From assembly GCF_902859855.1 (NCBI RefSeq), contig NZ_CADIKH010000001.1, forward strand, positions 1 through 64,000: DNA of 64,000 nt. The letters are read 5' to 3'. The translations under genes and the position numbers were made by a program. The stretch's first letter is position 1. Each line of letters starts with the position of its first letter. A model generated the notes under the pieces. That model made no database searches. It saw only the letters and a list, made by a program, of their open reading frames with translations, and was not told where the DNA came from. Source of the DNA: Paraburkholderia humisilvae (GTDB lineage Bacteria > Pseudomonadota > Gammaproteobacteria > Burkholderiales > Burkholderiaceae). Below are positions 52,536-62,031 of the stretch, one piece after another.

Positions 52536-53345
52536 TCAGCGACCTACCGCGTTCATTTCAAGCACCACGCCGAGCGCGCCCGTCACCATCTCACGTACCA
52601 CCGGCTCAACTTTCTGCGCCTGTTCCGGCAAATAGTCGAACGGTGCGTCTTCGCTCATATAGGTGGATTGACACATCTCCAGTTGCACCGCGTGCACACC
52701 GTCTTGTGGCGCGCCAAAGTGGCGCGTGATAAAGCCGCCTTTGAACCGCCCGTTCGCCACCCACGTGAACGGACTGCCGCCCGCCGCACGCTTCACCGCG
52801 TCGAGCACCGGCGCGGCGGCCGTCCGACCATCCTGCGTGCCGATGTTCAGATCAGGCAACTTGCCGTCAAAGAGGCGCGGCAGCACGCTCGCGATCGAGT
52901 GCGCTTCCCACAGCAGCACGTTCGCATGCTGCGTTCGCAAGCGCAGCAGTTCCGCTCGCAAGGCGTCGTGATACGGCTGCCAATACGTCGCGACGCGTTT
53001 CTCGCGTTCGGCTGCATCAGGGACGCATCCTTCGCGATAGAGCGGTTCACCACGAAACGTTTCAGTTGGGCATAGCGATGTGGTCGTCTGCCCGGGGTAC
53101 AGGCTTTCATCGTTTGACGGTCGGTTCAGATCGATTACGTAGCGCGACACACGCGCACCCAGCATCGTTGCGCCAAGCGCTTTCCCAAATGCGTAAAGCC
53201 GATCGAGATGCCAGTCGGTATCCACCACGGTGCGTGCGATATCCGTGTACTGATCACGCATTGCATCGGGAATTTGCGTGCCGAGATGCGGAATCGAAAT
53301 AAGCAGCGGCGCCGTGCCGCGCTCAAGAGAAAATAGATCGGTCAT
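52536..53345 (-). CDS. hutG: N-formylglutamate deformylase
   Basis: 269 residues, N-formylglutamate amidohydrolase family. GTAPLLISIPHLGTQIPDAM at the start, DTDWHLDRLYAFGKALGATML, VIDLNRPSNDESLYPGQTTT and LLWEAHSIASVLPRLFDG carry the metal-binding His, Asp and Glu residues. It splits N-formylglutamate into glutamate and formate, the last step of the five-step histidine pathway. Start ATG at 53345; an upstream GTG at 53354 has no usable ribosome site. It follows hutF closely, as expected for this pathway. Confidence 0.92.
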   Translation of the reverse strand: MTDLFSLERGTAPLLISIPHLGTQIPDAMRDQYTDIARTVVDTDWHLDRLYAFGKALGATMLGARVSRYVIDLNRPSNDESLYPGQTTTSLCPTETFRGEPLYREGCVPDAAEREKRVATYWQPYHDALRAELLRLRTQHANVLLWEAHSIASVLPRLFDGKLPDLNIGTQDGRTAAAPVLDAVKRAAGGSPFTWVANGRFKGGFITRHFGAPQDGVHAVQLEMCQSTYMSEDAPFDYLPEQAQKVEPVVREMVTGALGVVLEMNAVGR

Positions 53346-53374
53346 GAAATTCACGTCCCACTAAGTGCGCATTT

Positions 53375-54775
53375 TCACGCGTTGCCAAGAAGATGAACCA
53401 ACGCCTTGCGATAGTCCGCAAACAGTCGCGCTTCATCGCGATGGCGGCGCTGATGAACCACGTGCTCGCCGCCCACGTAAACGTCGAGAACCGGTGTTTC
53501 ACCGTGCTCGCTGAATACGAGCGACGCAAGCCAGGTGTCGGGCGTCTGTTCCGCGAGGTTCGGGTGCTGCGGGTCCAGCACGATCCAGTCGGCGCGCGCG
53601 CCACGCACGAGTGTACCAACCGGGCGGCCGGTCGCCCGCGCGCCGCCCGCGAGCGCGCCGTCGAACAGCCGGTCGGCAACGCGCGCCGTTTGCTGCGACG
53701 CCAGTACGTTGCGTTGGCGCTTGACGAGCCGCTGCCCGTATTCAAGCAATCGCAATTCAGCGCGCCAGTCGACGCTGATATGACTGTCCGAGCCGACGCC
53801 GAATACACCGCTCGCTTCCAGATAGTCATGCGCCGGAAAGAAGCCATCGCCGAGATTCGCCTCGGTTGTCAGGCACAAGCCCGCCACCGCACCGCATGCT
53901 GCAAGCGCGGCGGTCTCATCCTCGTCGATATGCGTCGCATGCACGAGACACCAACGCGCATCGACATTGAAGCGGTCAAGCAGCCACTGGACAGGCCGCG
54001 CCCCCTCGACGGCGACGCACGCGTCGACTTCCGCGGTCTGCTCCGCGACGTGAATATGCACGGGTGCAGTGGGCGAAACCGCATCGAGCCCTTCAATCAG
54101 CACGCGCAATGACGCTTCCGACACCGCGCGTAACGAATGCGGCGCCACCCCATAGCGCAACGCACCATGCTCAGGCCGTGCTTGCCGCAACGTTTCGAGC
54201 AGTGCTAGCAATTGCTCCGGCGTGTTGATGAAGCGCCGCTGATCGTCACGCGGCGGCTGCGCGCCGAAACCGCTGAACTGGTACAAAACAGGCAGCATCG
54301 TCATGCCGATGCCGGTCTCACCTGCTGCATCGACAACGCGCTGCGCCAATTCCGCCGAATTCGCATAGTGCTGGCCGGTTGCCGCATGATGCACGTAGTG
54401 GAACTCGCACACGGACGTATAACCCGCCTTGAGCATCTCGACATAGAGCCAGCGCGCGATCGCGCCGAGCGTCTCAGGAGTGATGCGTGCGGCGAAACGG
54501 TACATCAGGTCGCGCCAGCTCCAGAAACTGTCGGTGGGGTTCGCGCGGTATTCGGTTAGCCCAGCCATTGCACGCTGAAACGCGTGCGAATGGAGATTGG
54601 GCATGCCCGGCACGATCGGTCCCGCGGCCCGTGCAACCCCAGCGGGAGCATCGTGCAAATCCGGCGTGACGTTAAGCAGCGCACCTGCATCGCTCCATTC
54701 GAGCAGCACGTTGCGGCGCCATCCGTCGGGCAACCATGCGTGCGCGGCAAATACCGCGCGTGTCGATTGATTCAT
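53375..54775 (-). CDS. hutF: Formimidoylglutamate deiminase
   Basis: 466 residues, amidohydrolase superfamily. MPNLHSHAFQRAMAGLTEYR holds the first metal histidines, FHYVHHAATGQHYANSAELAQRV is typical of HutF, then HIHVAEQTAEVDACV, LVHATHIDEDETAALAACGAVAGLCLTTEANLGDG and GVGSDSHISVDWRAELR (metal Asp). It converts N-formimino-L-glutamate to N-formyl-L-glutamate and ammonia, feeding HutG. The start at 54775 is supported by TTGGAG eight bases upstream. No hutH, hutU or hutI is in the window. Confidence 0.94.
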   Translation of the reverse strand: MNQSTRAVFAAHAWLPDGWRRNVLLEWSDAGALLNVTPDLHDAPAGVARAAGPIVPGMPNLHSHAFQRAMAGLTEYRANPTDSFWSWRDLMYRFAARITPETLGAIARWLYVEMLKAGYTSVCEFHYVHHAATGQHYANSAELAQRVVDAAGETGIGMTMLPVLYQFSGFGAQPPRDDQRRFINTPEQLLALLETLRQARPEHGALRYGVAPHSLRAVSEASLRVLIEGLDAVSPTAPVHIHVAEQTAEVDACVAVEGARPVQWLLDRFNVDARWCLVHATHIDEDETAALAACGAVAGLCLTTEANLGDGFFPAHDYLEASGVFGVGSDSHISVDWRAELRLLEYGQRLVKRQRNVLASQQTARVADRLFDGALAGGARATGRPVGTLVRGARADWIVLDPQHPNLAEQTPDTWLASLVFSEHGETPVLDVYVGGEHVVHQRRHRDEARLFADYRKALVHLLGNA

Positions 54776-54834
54776 AAAGTCGTACTCCAAAGGCGATGCA
54801 CGCGCGTCACGCAATCGAACATCGAATGAACGTA

Positions 54835-55602
54835 TTACGCGCGCGACAGCACAGCTTGCAGGAACGTCCGTGTGCGCGGTTGCGACGGCGTCGAGAAGAT
54901 CTCCGAAGGCGGACCGGCCTCGACGATCTCGCCGCCATCCATCACCACGACCACGTCCGCCACTTCTCTCGCAAAGCCCATTTCGTGGGTGACGACCAGC
55001 ATCGTCATCCCTTCCGACGCAAGCAGCTTCATTACCTGCAGCACTTCGCCGACGAGTTCCGGATCGAGCGCGGACGTCGGCTCGTCGAAGAGCATCACGC
55101 GCGGCTGCATCGCGAGTGCGCGCGCGATCGCGACGCGCTGCTTCTGGCCGCCTGACAGGCTCGCGGGCATCGCGTGCGCCTTGTGTTCGAGACCGACCTT
55201 TTTAAGCAGCGCAAGCGCGGCCGCATCCGCGTCTGCTGTCGACGCGCCGCGCAACATACGCGGACCGACCGTGATGTTGTGCAGCACCGACAAATGCGGG
55301 AACAGATTGAACGATTGAAACACCATCCCGACTTCGGTGCGCAATGCGTTCAGCGCGCGGTCCTTGAGCATCGTGCCGTGGTCGACGAGACGCTGTCCGC
55401 AGATATCGACGGTGCCGCTTTCGGCCTGCTCGAGCCCGTTGCAGCAGCGCAGGAAGGTGCTTTTGCCTGAGCCGCTCGGGCCGATGACCACGACCACTTG
55501 CTGCGGCTGGATATCGAAGTCGATGCCGTTCAGCACACGGTGAGTACCGAATGACTTGGTGAGTCCGCGAATGCGGACAATGGGTTCGAGCGCGTCGTTC
55601 AT
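54835..55602 (-). CDS. Polar amino-acid ABC transporter ATPase
   Basis: 255 residues. Walker [11 protein letters not shown]-loop [17 protein letters not shown], signature [16 protein letters not shown], Walker [15 protein letters not shown] and switch His in [14 protein letters not shown] identify a HisP/GlnQ-type ATPase. Its ATG overlaps the stop of the permease gene by 4 bp (ATGA). Upstream frame continuing to 55998 lies inside the permease gene and is not used. Confidence 0.95.
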   Translation of the reverse strand: MNDALEPIVRIRGLTKSFGTHRVLNGIDFDIQPQQVVVVIGPSGSGKSTFLRCCNGLEQAESGTVDICGQRLVDHGTMLKDRALNALRTEVGMVFQSFNLFPHLSVLHNITVGPRMLRGASTADADAAALALLKKVGLEHKAHAMPASLSGGQKQRVAIARALAMQPRVMLFDEPTSALDPELVGEVLQVMKLLASEGMTMLVVTHEMGFAREVADVVVVMDGGEIVEAGPPSEIFSTPSQPRTRTFLQAVLSRA

Positions 55603-56267
55603 TGGACCATCCCTCCTGCGCGCAAACGGCGCTCGGCGCGATGAAGCAGGTAATTGGTCGTTTGCGTGAGCACGAGATAAACCAGAGCGATCACCAGATA
55701 CACCTCCAGCGACCGATACGACACGCTGATAATTTTCTGGCCTTCGTGCATCAGATCGTCGATGGTCAACAACGACACCAGCGCGGAGTTCTTGATCAGC
55801 GCGATAAACTCGTTGCCGAGCGGCGGAATCATGCGCACGACGGCTTGCGGCAGGATAATCGCGCGCATCGCCTGCCCGGACGACATGCCGATCGAACGCG
55901 CCGCTTCCATTTGGCCACGATCGACCGACTGGATCGCGCCACGCACGATCTCGGACACGTAGGCTGCCGAATACAGTCCGAGCCCCAACATGCCGCATAC
56001 GAAGGCCGGCAGCAGGATATTGAACTGCGGTAATCCGAAGAACAGCAGGAACAATTGCACAAGCAGCGGCGTGCCGCGAAAAAATACGAGGTACGCGGTG
56101 CAGAAACCGTAGATCAAACGACGCTGCGGCGTGAGCCGGCCGATGCCGATCAGCAGGCCCAGCATACAGCTCAGCAGCAGTGCGGCGGCGGTCACTTCGA
56201 CCGTGACCAGCGCGCCGTGCGCGATGTCGGCCCAGCCGGCGAGAGCCGGCGTGAAGTCGAGTTGCAT
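55599..56267 (-). CDS. Polar amino-acid ABC transporter permease
   Basis: 222 residues of the HisMQ family with about five helices ([23 protein letters not shown] near the N-terminus, [22 protein letters not shown], and so on). The coupling loop [35 protein letters not shown] is the standard EAA motif that contacts the ATPase. As the only permease gene, it probably works as a homodimer. Confidence 0.93.
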   Translation of the reverse strand: MQLDFTPALAGWADIAHGALVTVEVTAAALLLSCMLGLLIGIGRLTPQRRLIYGFCTAYLVFFRGTPLLVQLFLLFFGLPQFNILLPAFVCGMLGLGLYSAAYVSEIVRGAIQSVDRGQMEAARSIGMSSGQAMRAIILPQAVVRMIPPLGNEFIALIKNSALVSLLTIDDLMHEGQKIISVSYRSLEVYLVIALVYLVLTQTTNYLLHRAERRLRAGGMVQ

Positions 56268-56284
56268 GGCTTATGTCCGCGGTG

Positions 56285-57043
56285 TCAGTTGGCGGCCGTG
56301 CTGAACCACTTCTTCACGATCGCCTCGTAGGTGCCGTCCGCCTTGATCTTCGCGAGCGCCGCGTTCAGTTGATCGCGCAATTGCGGCTCGTCCTTGCGAA
56401 CCGCGATGCCGTACTCTTCCTTCGTCAATTCCTTGTCGAGCACGCGAAAACCCGGCCGTGTCCGTGCGAACTGGAACGCGGCCGGCTTACCGGTTACCGC
56501 GGCGTCGGCGCGGCCGATGCCGACAAGGTCGAACATCTCCTGATTTTTTTCGACTTCGACGCGCTGCACTTGTGGATAGTTGTCGCGCAGGAAGTTCACC
56601 GACTTCGTGCCGACCTGCACCGTGACCTTTTTGCCGTTCAGGTCGGCGGGCGTCTTGATCGGGGAATCGGCTTTCACGAGCACCGAGAGGCCGCCTGCGA
56701 AATACGGCTGCGTGAAATCGACGACCTGGCTGCGCTCCGGCGTGATGTAGATGCCTGAGATCGCCGCATCGAAGCGATGCGCGATCAGACCGGGAATCAG
56801 GCCTTTGAAATCGATGTCGGTCCATTCCACCTGTTTGCCCATCGCTTTGGCGAGCGCATTCATCAGGTCGATGTCGAAGCCGGTGCGCTGGCCCTTGTCG
56901 GTGAACTCCATCGGCGGGAATGTCGCGTCGGTCGCCACTTTCAGCACTTGCGCGTCCTGCGCGGCGGCCGTGCCCGGCGCTACGGCATAAGCCATCGCGA
57001 TAGTGAGGCATGCGGCTGAAAGAAGTCTTTGCAGTTTCATCAT
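56285..57043 (-). CDS. Amino-acid ABC transporter substrate-binding protein
   Basis: 252 residues. The signal peptide ends in [14 protein letters not shown]. The mature protein follows family 3 binding proteins: [37 protein letters not shown], then [35 protein letters not shown] and [14 protein letters not shown]. In this operon the ligand may be histidine, formiminoglutamate or a related compound rather than a generic polar amino acid. Strong ribosome site AGAGGAA; alternative start one codon later. Confidence 0.92.
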   Translation of the reverse strand: MMKLQRLLSAACLTIAMAYAVAPGTAAAQDAQVLKVATDATFPPMEFTDKGQRTGFDIDLMNALAKAMGKQVEWTDIDFKGLIPGLIAHRFDAAISGIYITPERSQVVDFTQPYFAGGLSVLVKADSPIKTPADLNGKKVTVQVGTKSVNFLRDNYPQVQRVEVEKNQEMFDLVGIGRADAAVTGKPAAFQFARTRPGFRVLDKELTKEEYGIAVRKDEPQLRDQLNAALAKIKADGTYEAIVKKWFSTAAN

Positions 57044-57073
57044 GGGTGGTTCCTCTTCCCCGAGTGGTTGCGC

Positions 57074-57865
57074 TCAGGCGTTACGTTGGAATGATTCGGC
57101 TTGCAGCCGGGCGGAAATGGCTTGCGCGGTGCGCACGGTCCTGTCGGTCAGTTGCCGTTCGCGGCCTGCGGCGCGGGAGGACGGGGCCATTAAGGTGATC
57201 GACGCATTGGCGTTTGAGTTTCGGTTTGGGTTTGCGTTTGCACCGCGTGCGGCGCGACCGAAAACGGGAACGCTTACGCCCCAGACGCCTGGGTCGACTT
57301 CGCTATCGCTGATCGCGTAGCCGCGGCTGCGGATGCGATCGAGCTCGGCTTCGAGGGCGATGCGGGCTGTTGGGTCGTCGGTGAATTGACGGTCGAGTGT
57401 TTCGCTACGCGTTTTTTCGGGCATGAAGGCGAGTAAGGACTTCGCCGAGGCGCCGGCTTTTAGCGGGACTGCGCGGCCTTTTTCAAACGAGCAGCGCAAT
57501 GAGTGCGTGCTTTCGACCATTTCGAGGCAAATCACCTGATCGTTGACTGCGACGACCAGGCCAACGCTTTCTTGCGTGGTGCGTGAAAGTTGGGTCATGC
57601 CGTCGCGGCTGGATTCGACTAACAGGGAGTTATGGTCGAAGCCCACCGCGAGTTGCAGGCTGATGGGCCCGGGCGCGTAGTAGCCGGCGTCTTCGGTGAC
57701 GAAACCCCAGCGTTTCAGGAGCGCGACCTGGCGATACAGCGTGCTTTGAGCGAGGCCGGTGACGGCCAGCATGTCTTTGATGGACATCGCTTTGCCGTGG
57801 CTGGCCAGTGCGGTCAGGACCAGCAGCAGGCGCTCGGCTCCGGTGACGGTCGCATCTTGCTTCAC
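57074..57865 (-). CDS. IclR-family transcriptional regulator with Asn-rich insertion
   Basis: 263 residues from a GTG at 57865 (an in-frame TTG at 57916 lies inside the operator and is disfavoured). The HTH is MSIKDMLAVTGLAQSTLYRQVALLKRWGF. The effector domain includes VGLVVAVNDQVICLEMVES and PLKAGASAKSLLAF. Inside the C-terminal domain, between VWGVSVPVFGRAARG and ITLMAPSSRA, lies ANANPNRNSNANAS, an Asn-rich insert encoded by repeats of a GTTTGN-like unit (57201-57243, plus strand). It is the first gene of the operon with the ABC importer, hutF and hutG, and two palindromes precede it. Confidence 0.9.
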   Translation of the reverse strand: MKQDATVTGAERLLLVLTALASHGKAMSIKDMLAVTGLAQSTLYRQVALLKRWGFVTEDAGYYAPGPISLQLAVGFDHNSLLVESSRDGMTQLSRTTQESVGLVVAVNDQVICLEMVESTHSLRCSFEKGRAVPLKAGASAKSLLAFMPEKTRSETLDRQFTDDPTARIALEAELDRIRSRGYAISDSEVDPGVWGVSVPVFGRAARGANANPNRNSNANASITLMAPSSRAAGRERQLTDRTVRTAQAISARLQAESFQRNA

Positions 57866-57904
57866 AGTGGGCCTGAAAACGGGTTCGATGCGCGAAGCAT
57901 GCCA

Positions 57905-57941
57905 TGAGATTCTCAACGGTCAAAAATGAGATTCTCATTTT
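57905..57941. promoter_or_regulatory. Two TGAGATTCTCA operators, IclR-type
   Basis: TGAGATTCTCA occurs at 57905-57915 and 57927-57937, 22 bp apart (two helical turns). The second is extended to a perfect 19-bp palindrome with arms AAAATGAGA/TCTCATTTT (57923-57941). Placed 40-76 bp upstream of the iclR start; likely the binding site through which the regulator controls the operon. Confidence 0.78.
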
Positions 57942-58008
57942 GCGGGAATGTGTTAATGGGGTTTACCCTCAGTTTCACACGGCCGTCGCGTGACGTTCGC
58001 CCGGCATG

Positions 58009-59661
58009 CTATCGCTCGACGTTTTGCAGATACCTGTGAACGAACGCGATGGCCATGCTTCCTTCGCCCACTGCGGACGCAACGCGTTTGACAGGGCTCA
58101 GGCGTACATCTCCGCAGGCGAAAATGCCTGGCACACTCGATTCGAGCAGGTACGGGTCGCGTGCGTACGACCAGCGTCCCGCTTTGACGACATCGTCGCC
58201 GGTCAGAACATAGCCCCGGTTATCGCAGGCCACTTCGGCCGGCAGCCATCCCGTTTCAGCATCGGCGCCGATGAAAACGAACAGGCCGCCACAATCGTGC
58301 CGGCTGACTGTCGCGCTCGCATTGTCGAGTATGTCGATCGCTGTCAGATGAGTCTCGCCATATGCGCCGACGACTTCCGCGTTCAGCCTGACTTCGATAT
58401 TGGGCTTCACGGCCAGCTGCTCGGTCAGATAGCGGGACATGCTCTTCTCGAGCGAATTTCCGCGAATGAGCAGCGTGACTCGCCGCGCATGACCCGCGAA
58501 GTACAGCGCGGCCTGCCCAGCGGAGTTGCCGCCGCCGATCAGATACACGTCGAGTCCGTGCGTGGCGCTCGTTTCACTGCGCGCCGCGCCGTAGTAGATC
58601 CCTTTTCCGATCAGACGGTCAAAGCCCTCGACGGTGAGACGCCGCCACGCGACACCCGTTGCGAGAATGATCGTGCGTGCCCGAATGACATCGCCGCCGT
58701 CGAGATGAACGTGTCGCGACTCGACATCGATCCGTGCCACCGAGCGCGTGACCAGGATCTCAGCGCCGAGGCGCTTTGCCTGCTGAAGCGCGCGGGTCGC
58801 GAGCTCATCGCCCGACACGCCGCTTGGAAAACCGAGGTAGTTCTCGATGCGTGACGAGGTGCCCGCCTGCCCGCCCGGCGCCTCACGCTCGACCACCATC
58901 GTACGCAAGCCCTCCGATGCCCCGTACACCGCCGCCGCGAGTCCGGCCGGGCCGCCGCCGATGACCAGTGCGTCATATTCGTCGAGGGAAGGCTTCGTCT
59001 GGAGCCCCAGTCGTTCAGCCAGTTCGCGTGTCGAGGGCCTGTCGAGCAGCGTACCGTCCGCGAGACGCAGCACCGGACAGTCTTCATCGGACGGACGGGT
59101 TGCGCGCCACCGCGAGGCAAAATCGGGCGCATCCAGTGTGATCCAGTCGCCGCTGATCTGGTTGCGGATAAGGAACTGGTTCAATTCCCTGCAGGCAGGG
59201 TCCCACCGGCTACCGACGAACAGCACGCGCGGCTTCGGAGGTTCGGCGGAGAGCCCTTGCAATCCCCCGATGCGCTCGCGCGCGAGCGCGCCCATCCTTA
59301 GCGCCACGTCCGGCGCTGCAGCGGCCAATGCGTAATAGTGCTGCGCATCGACGCGCATCACACGGGATGGCTCCGCGGCCCGGTAGCCACCCGGAAACGG
59401 GCAACTGAGCGCAAGGGGCACCTCGCCGAAGATCGTGCCGGGTACGCGCCACCCGAGCGTTCGTTCGCAGCCGTCAAACATCTTGATGACTTCCATCTTC
59501 CCGGCGAGCACGACATAGAGCGCGCGCTCCCCGCCTTCGTGAACCGCGTATTCACCGGCGCGCAACTGCAGGTCCGCCGAGGTATGAGCGAGATTCTCGA
59601 GCTGGGAATCGGGGAGAGTCGAGAAGAGCGGGACAGCACGTAGGTCGTCGATGATCAGCAT
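58009..59661 (-). CDS. cNMP-binding / thioredoxin-fold / thioredoxin-reductase-like flavoprotein without CxxC
   Basis: 550 residues. Residues ~5-125 are a cyclic-nucleotide-binding domain (VPLFSTLPDSQLENLA, VLAGKMEVIKMFDG, GTIFGEVPLAL). Residues ~140-215 look like a thioredoxin or glutaredoxin fold (PRVLFVGSRWDPACRELNQFL). The rest is thioredoxin-reductase-like: ALVIGGGPAGLAAAVYGASEGL, SSRIENYLGFPSGVSGDELA, YLIGGGNSAGQAALYFAG and GIFACGDVRLSPVKRVASAVGEGSMAI. Where thioredoxin reductase has YCATCDG, this protein has IYYGAARSE, so no dithiol can be formed. It may be a regulated NAD(P)H oxidase or ferredoxin-type reductase. The start at 59661 matches the domain start; an in-frame GTG at 59706 has no ribosome site. 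Confidence 0.87.
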   Translation of the reverse strand: MLIIDDLRAVPLFSTLPDSQLENLAHTSADLQLRAGEYAVHEGGERALYVVLAGKMEVIKMFDGCERTLGWRVPGTIFGEVPLALSCPFPGGYRAAEPSRVMRVDAQHYYALAAAAPDVALRMGALARERIGGLQGLSAEPPKPRVLFVGSRWDPACRELNQFLIRNQISGDWITLDAPDFASRWRATRPSDEDCPVLRLADGTLLDRPSTRELAERLGLQTKPSLDEYDALVIGGGPAGLAAAVYGASEGLRTMVVEREAPGGQAGTSSRIENYLGFPSGVSGDELATRALQQAKRLGAEILVTRSVARIDVESRHVHLDGGDVIRARTIILATGVAWRRLTVEGFDRLIGKGIYYGAARSETSATHGLDVYLIGGGNSAGQAALYFAGHARRVTLLIRGNSLEKSMSRYLTEQLAVKPNIEVRLNAEVVGAYGETHLTAIDILDNASATVSRHDCGGLFVFIGADAETGWLPAEVACDNRGYVLTGDDVVKAGRWSYARDPYLLESSVPGIFACGDVRLSPVKRVASAVGEGSMAIAFVHRYLQNVER

Positions 59662-59852
59662 GGCTTTGCCGGTTGCAGTTGAACGGGAAACCACAATCAC
59701 GCGCACGCTGCGCTTTGCCGCCGTGCTATGCGCACAAGGGCGAGCACTGTTGCGGCCATCGGGACGCGCAACGAGACCTGCGCGGCGCCTCAGATCCCAT
59801 TGCAGCCGGGATCGGCTGACCCATTGAGAGTATAGGATTGGTTGGCTAGCGG

Positions 59853-59882
59853 CGTTAGCCGATTGAAGGTGATCGGCTAACG
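59853..59882. terminator. Perfect 11-bp stem-loop
   Basis: CGTTAGCCGAT, 8-nt loop, ATCGGCTAACG. It lies 50 bp past the stop of the acyl-CoA ligase on the minus strand; probable transcript end, or an operator for the downstream flavoprotein gene. No T-run. Confidence 0.5.
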
Positions 59883-59931
59883 GCCGATCCCCTTTGAGAA
59901 CGCCTGCACAGCGAGCGCCGCGCTCCCGACG

Positions 59932-61503
59932 CTATTGCGCGGGCAGGCTGTGATGCAATGCCATTTTGTCGATTGCACGTCGATCGAGCTTGCGCAACGG
60001 CGTACGCGGAATGCGCTCGACGACCACCAGCATTTCGGGCACCTTGAAGTCCGACAGTTCGCTGGACAGATCTCGCAACACCGCGTCAGCCGAAAAGGGT
60101 ATCGCGCCGCCTGGCACGACGAACGCAATGACGCGCTGTCCCAGTTGCCGATCGGGCACGCCGGCCACAGCTGCATCCTCGATGGCCGGATGACGGCGCA
60201 GCGTCGCTTCGACTTCAACCGGCGAGATGTTTTCGCCGTCGCGGATCAGCAGCAGCTTCTTGCGCGACACGTAGTGGAGTTCGTCGTTATCGTCCATCCA
60301 CAAAATGTCGCCGGTGCGAAACCAGCCGTCGATTTTCGGGTCGTCGATGACGCCTGGCGCTTGCCAGTAGCCGAGGAAAATATCGTCGCCACGCACGATC
60401 AGTTCGCCAGGTTGCCCTCGCGAAACGGGCTTTCCCGCATCGTCGACGAGCATCGCGCAATGGTCGTTGATCAGCAGGGTGTCGCGCCGCGTTCCGGGAC
60501 GCGTATAGCCGGCACTTTCGGTCATTCCGAGAAAGTTGTGCAGCGGACAATGAAAGGTCTGTTCAAACTCGTCGTAAAGGCTGTCCTGTGCGACGTCGCC
60601 TGCGATCAGGCATACCTGCAGGGAGTCGACCATGCGCGGCTTTGCGCGCTGCGCCTTGATCATTTCGTAAATACCGAACGACGATGTCTTCAGGAACGCG
60701 CAGCGATACCGCTCGATCGCATCCAGATACGCGGCGGCGTCGAAGTCGCGGCAATCCGGGAACACGAGCAGATGTCCTGTCGCAATCGTGCAGGCAAGGA
60801 ACACCACACCGGGGCAAAAGTAAAGCGGCGTCGGCACGAGGATGGCGCGAGGCGCTGGCGGCAGCATGCCGCGCTTCGGGTCGCTCGCGTTCATCAGCGA
60901 ATGCTGGCTGTGCGCGACGAGCTTCGGCTCGCCGGTCGTGCCGGATGTGACCGCCAGCAGCGCCGGCGCGTGGGCGTCGCCGGACCAGGCGGGAGCGTCG
61001 GATGCTTCGGATGCCGGCGCGGTGAGCAGTTCTTGCCACGAACGATGCGCGCCGCTGTGCGGCTCGGCGTCGATCACGAAGCGCGCGTCGGGCGCGACCA
61101 GCGACGCGCCGATGCGATCGATCAGCGGATAGAGCGTGTCATAACCGAACCACGCGGCGGGGCGCAGCCTTGTCAGCATGCTTTCGAGTTCCGGCGCTTG
61201 CAACCCTGTGTAAAGCGGCACCGCAATCGCGCCGATGGCCATCGTCGACAGCAGCAGGAGCGCGCCGGGAATGCTGTTTCCTACTTGAAGCACGACGCGA
61301 TCGCCCGGCTGCACGCCGAATGCGCAAAGGCCGCGGCTTAAGCTGCGCACCTGAGCCGCGACTTCGGCAAAGCTCAGAGATTGTCCGCCTTGCGCTAATG
61401 CGGGGGCTTGCGGAAAGGTGTGCGCGTGTGCAAACAGTGCACCGATGACGCCGGGGTCGGTTGTTGAATGAGCGGACGGGATATTACGGATTGCTTGATT
61501 CAT
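59932..61503 (-). CDS. Acyl-CoA ligase / AMP-dependent synthetase (second)
   Basis: 523 residues. Phosphate loop AVTSGTTGEPKLVAHSQ (canonical Pro-Lys present), A5 LGMTESAGYTRPG, A7 DGWFRTGDILWMDDND, hinge RKKLLLIRDGENISPVEVE and the C-terminal region RTPLRKLDRRAI carrying the catalytic Lys. It activates a carboxylate (fatty or aromatic acid) with CoA. The start at 61503 has AGGTGG upstream. Unlike the first ligase (28768-30327), its motifs are standard and no LacI-type operator is seen. Its neighbours are the flavoprotein and a distant AraC gene. Confidence 0.9.
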   Translation of the reverse strand: MNQAIRNIPSAHSTTDPGVIGALFAHAHTFPQAPALAQGGQSLSFAEVAAQVRSLSRGLCAFGVQPGDRVVLQVGNSIPGALLLLSTMAIGAIAVPLYTGLQAPELESMLTRLRPAAWFGYDTLYPLIDRIGASLVAPDARFVIDAEPHSGAHRSWQELLTAPASEASDAPAWSGDAHAPALLAVTSGTTGEPKLVAHSQHSLMNASDPKRGMLPPAPRAILVPTPLYFCPGVVFLACTIATGHLLVFPDCRDFDAAAYLDAIERYRCAFLKTSSFGIYEMIKAQRAKPRMVDSLQVCLIAGDVAQDSLYDEFEQTFHCPLHNFLGMTESAGYTRPGTRRDTLLINDHCAMLVDDAGKPVSRGQPGELIVRGDDIFLGYWQAPGVIDDPKIDGWFRTGDILWMDDNDELHYVSRKKLLLIRDGENISPVEVEATLRRHPAIEDAAVAGVPDRQLGQRVIAFVVPGGAIPFSADAVLRDLSSELSDFKVPEMLVVVERIPRTPLRKLDRRAIDKMALHHSLPAQ

Positions 61504-62031
61504 GGTTCGCCACCTGTAAGGCGCAGGACGGGACGCCGGGTAACGAAGCAAGGTCAGCGTTACAAAATGCTGAAGGATCGTCGGCACACGGGCGCTTATC
61601 GTTACGAAAACACGTTGGTTTTCCCGGTTATTCCGGTGACCCGTGCAGATAAACATCGAAGCAGGGATAGAGGGCGGTCTGGGTCGGTTCGACCCTGGCT
61701 GGTGAGGACTTTCGCAGCGGATTCCACCGATTAAAGCGCGATGCAACGGGTGGCTGGGCGCACGATATTCGGCGCAAATCGGACATTATTTTTTTGCTGC
61801 TCGGCGTGATCGATTCTGACCTGAGTGAACTTTGCCTGATGCGTTCAACGATTACGACGGGTATCCGATAGGCACAGACCGACCCACAGACGGTGGAGAT
61901 AGCAGAAAGCGGACGTCCGCGTTCCTGGCCGAAAGCGTACCGGCGGCGCACGCCGCCCACACGCCGCAGTAGGTCGCCGATGATACGGCGCTGTCAGTGA
62001 TACTCACCGTCGCGCTGTGCGACAGCGTCTG
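61504..62031. other. Intergenic region, 528 bp
   Basis: Between the AraC stop and the ligase start, both minus strand. It includes a short palindrome GTCGCGCTGTGCGAC near 62009 that may end the AraC transcript. No gene supported. Confidence 0.45.

Noticed and set aside
59935..61341. 468-residue plus-strand open frame opposite the second acyl-CoA ligase
   Set aside because: Antisense shadow without recognisable domain.
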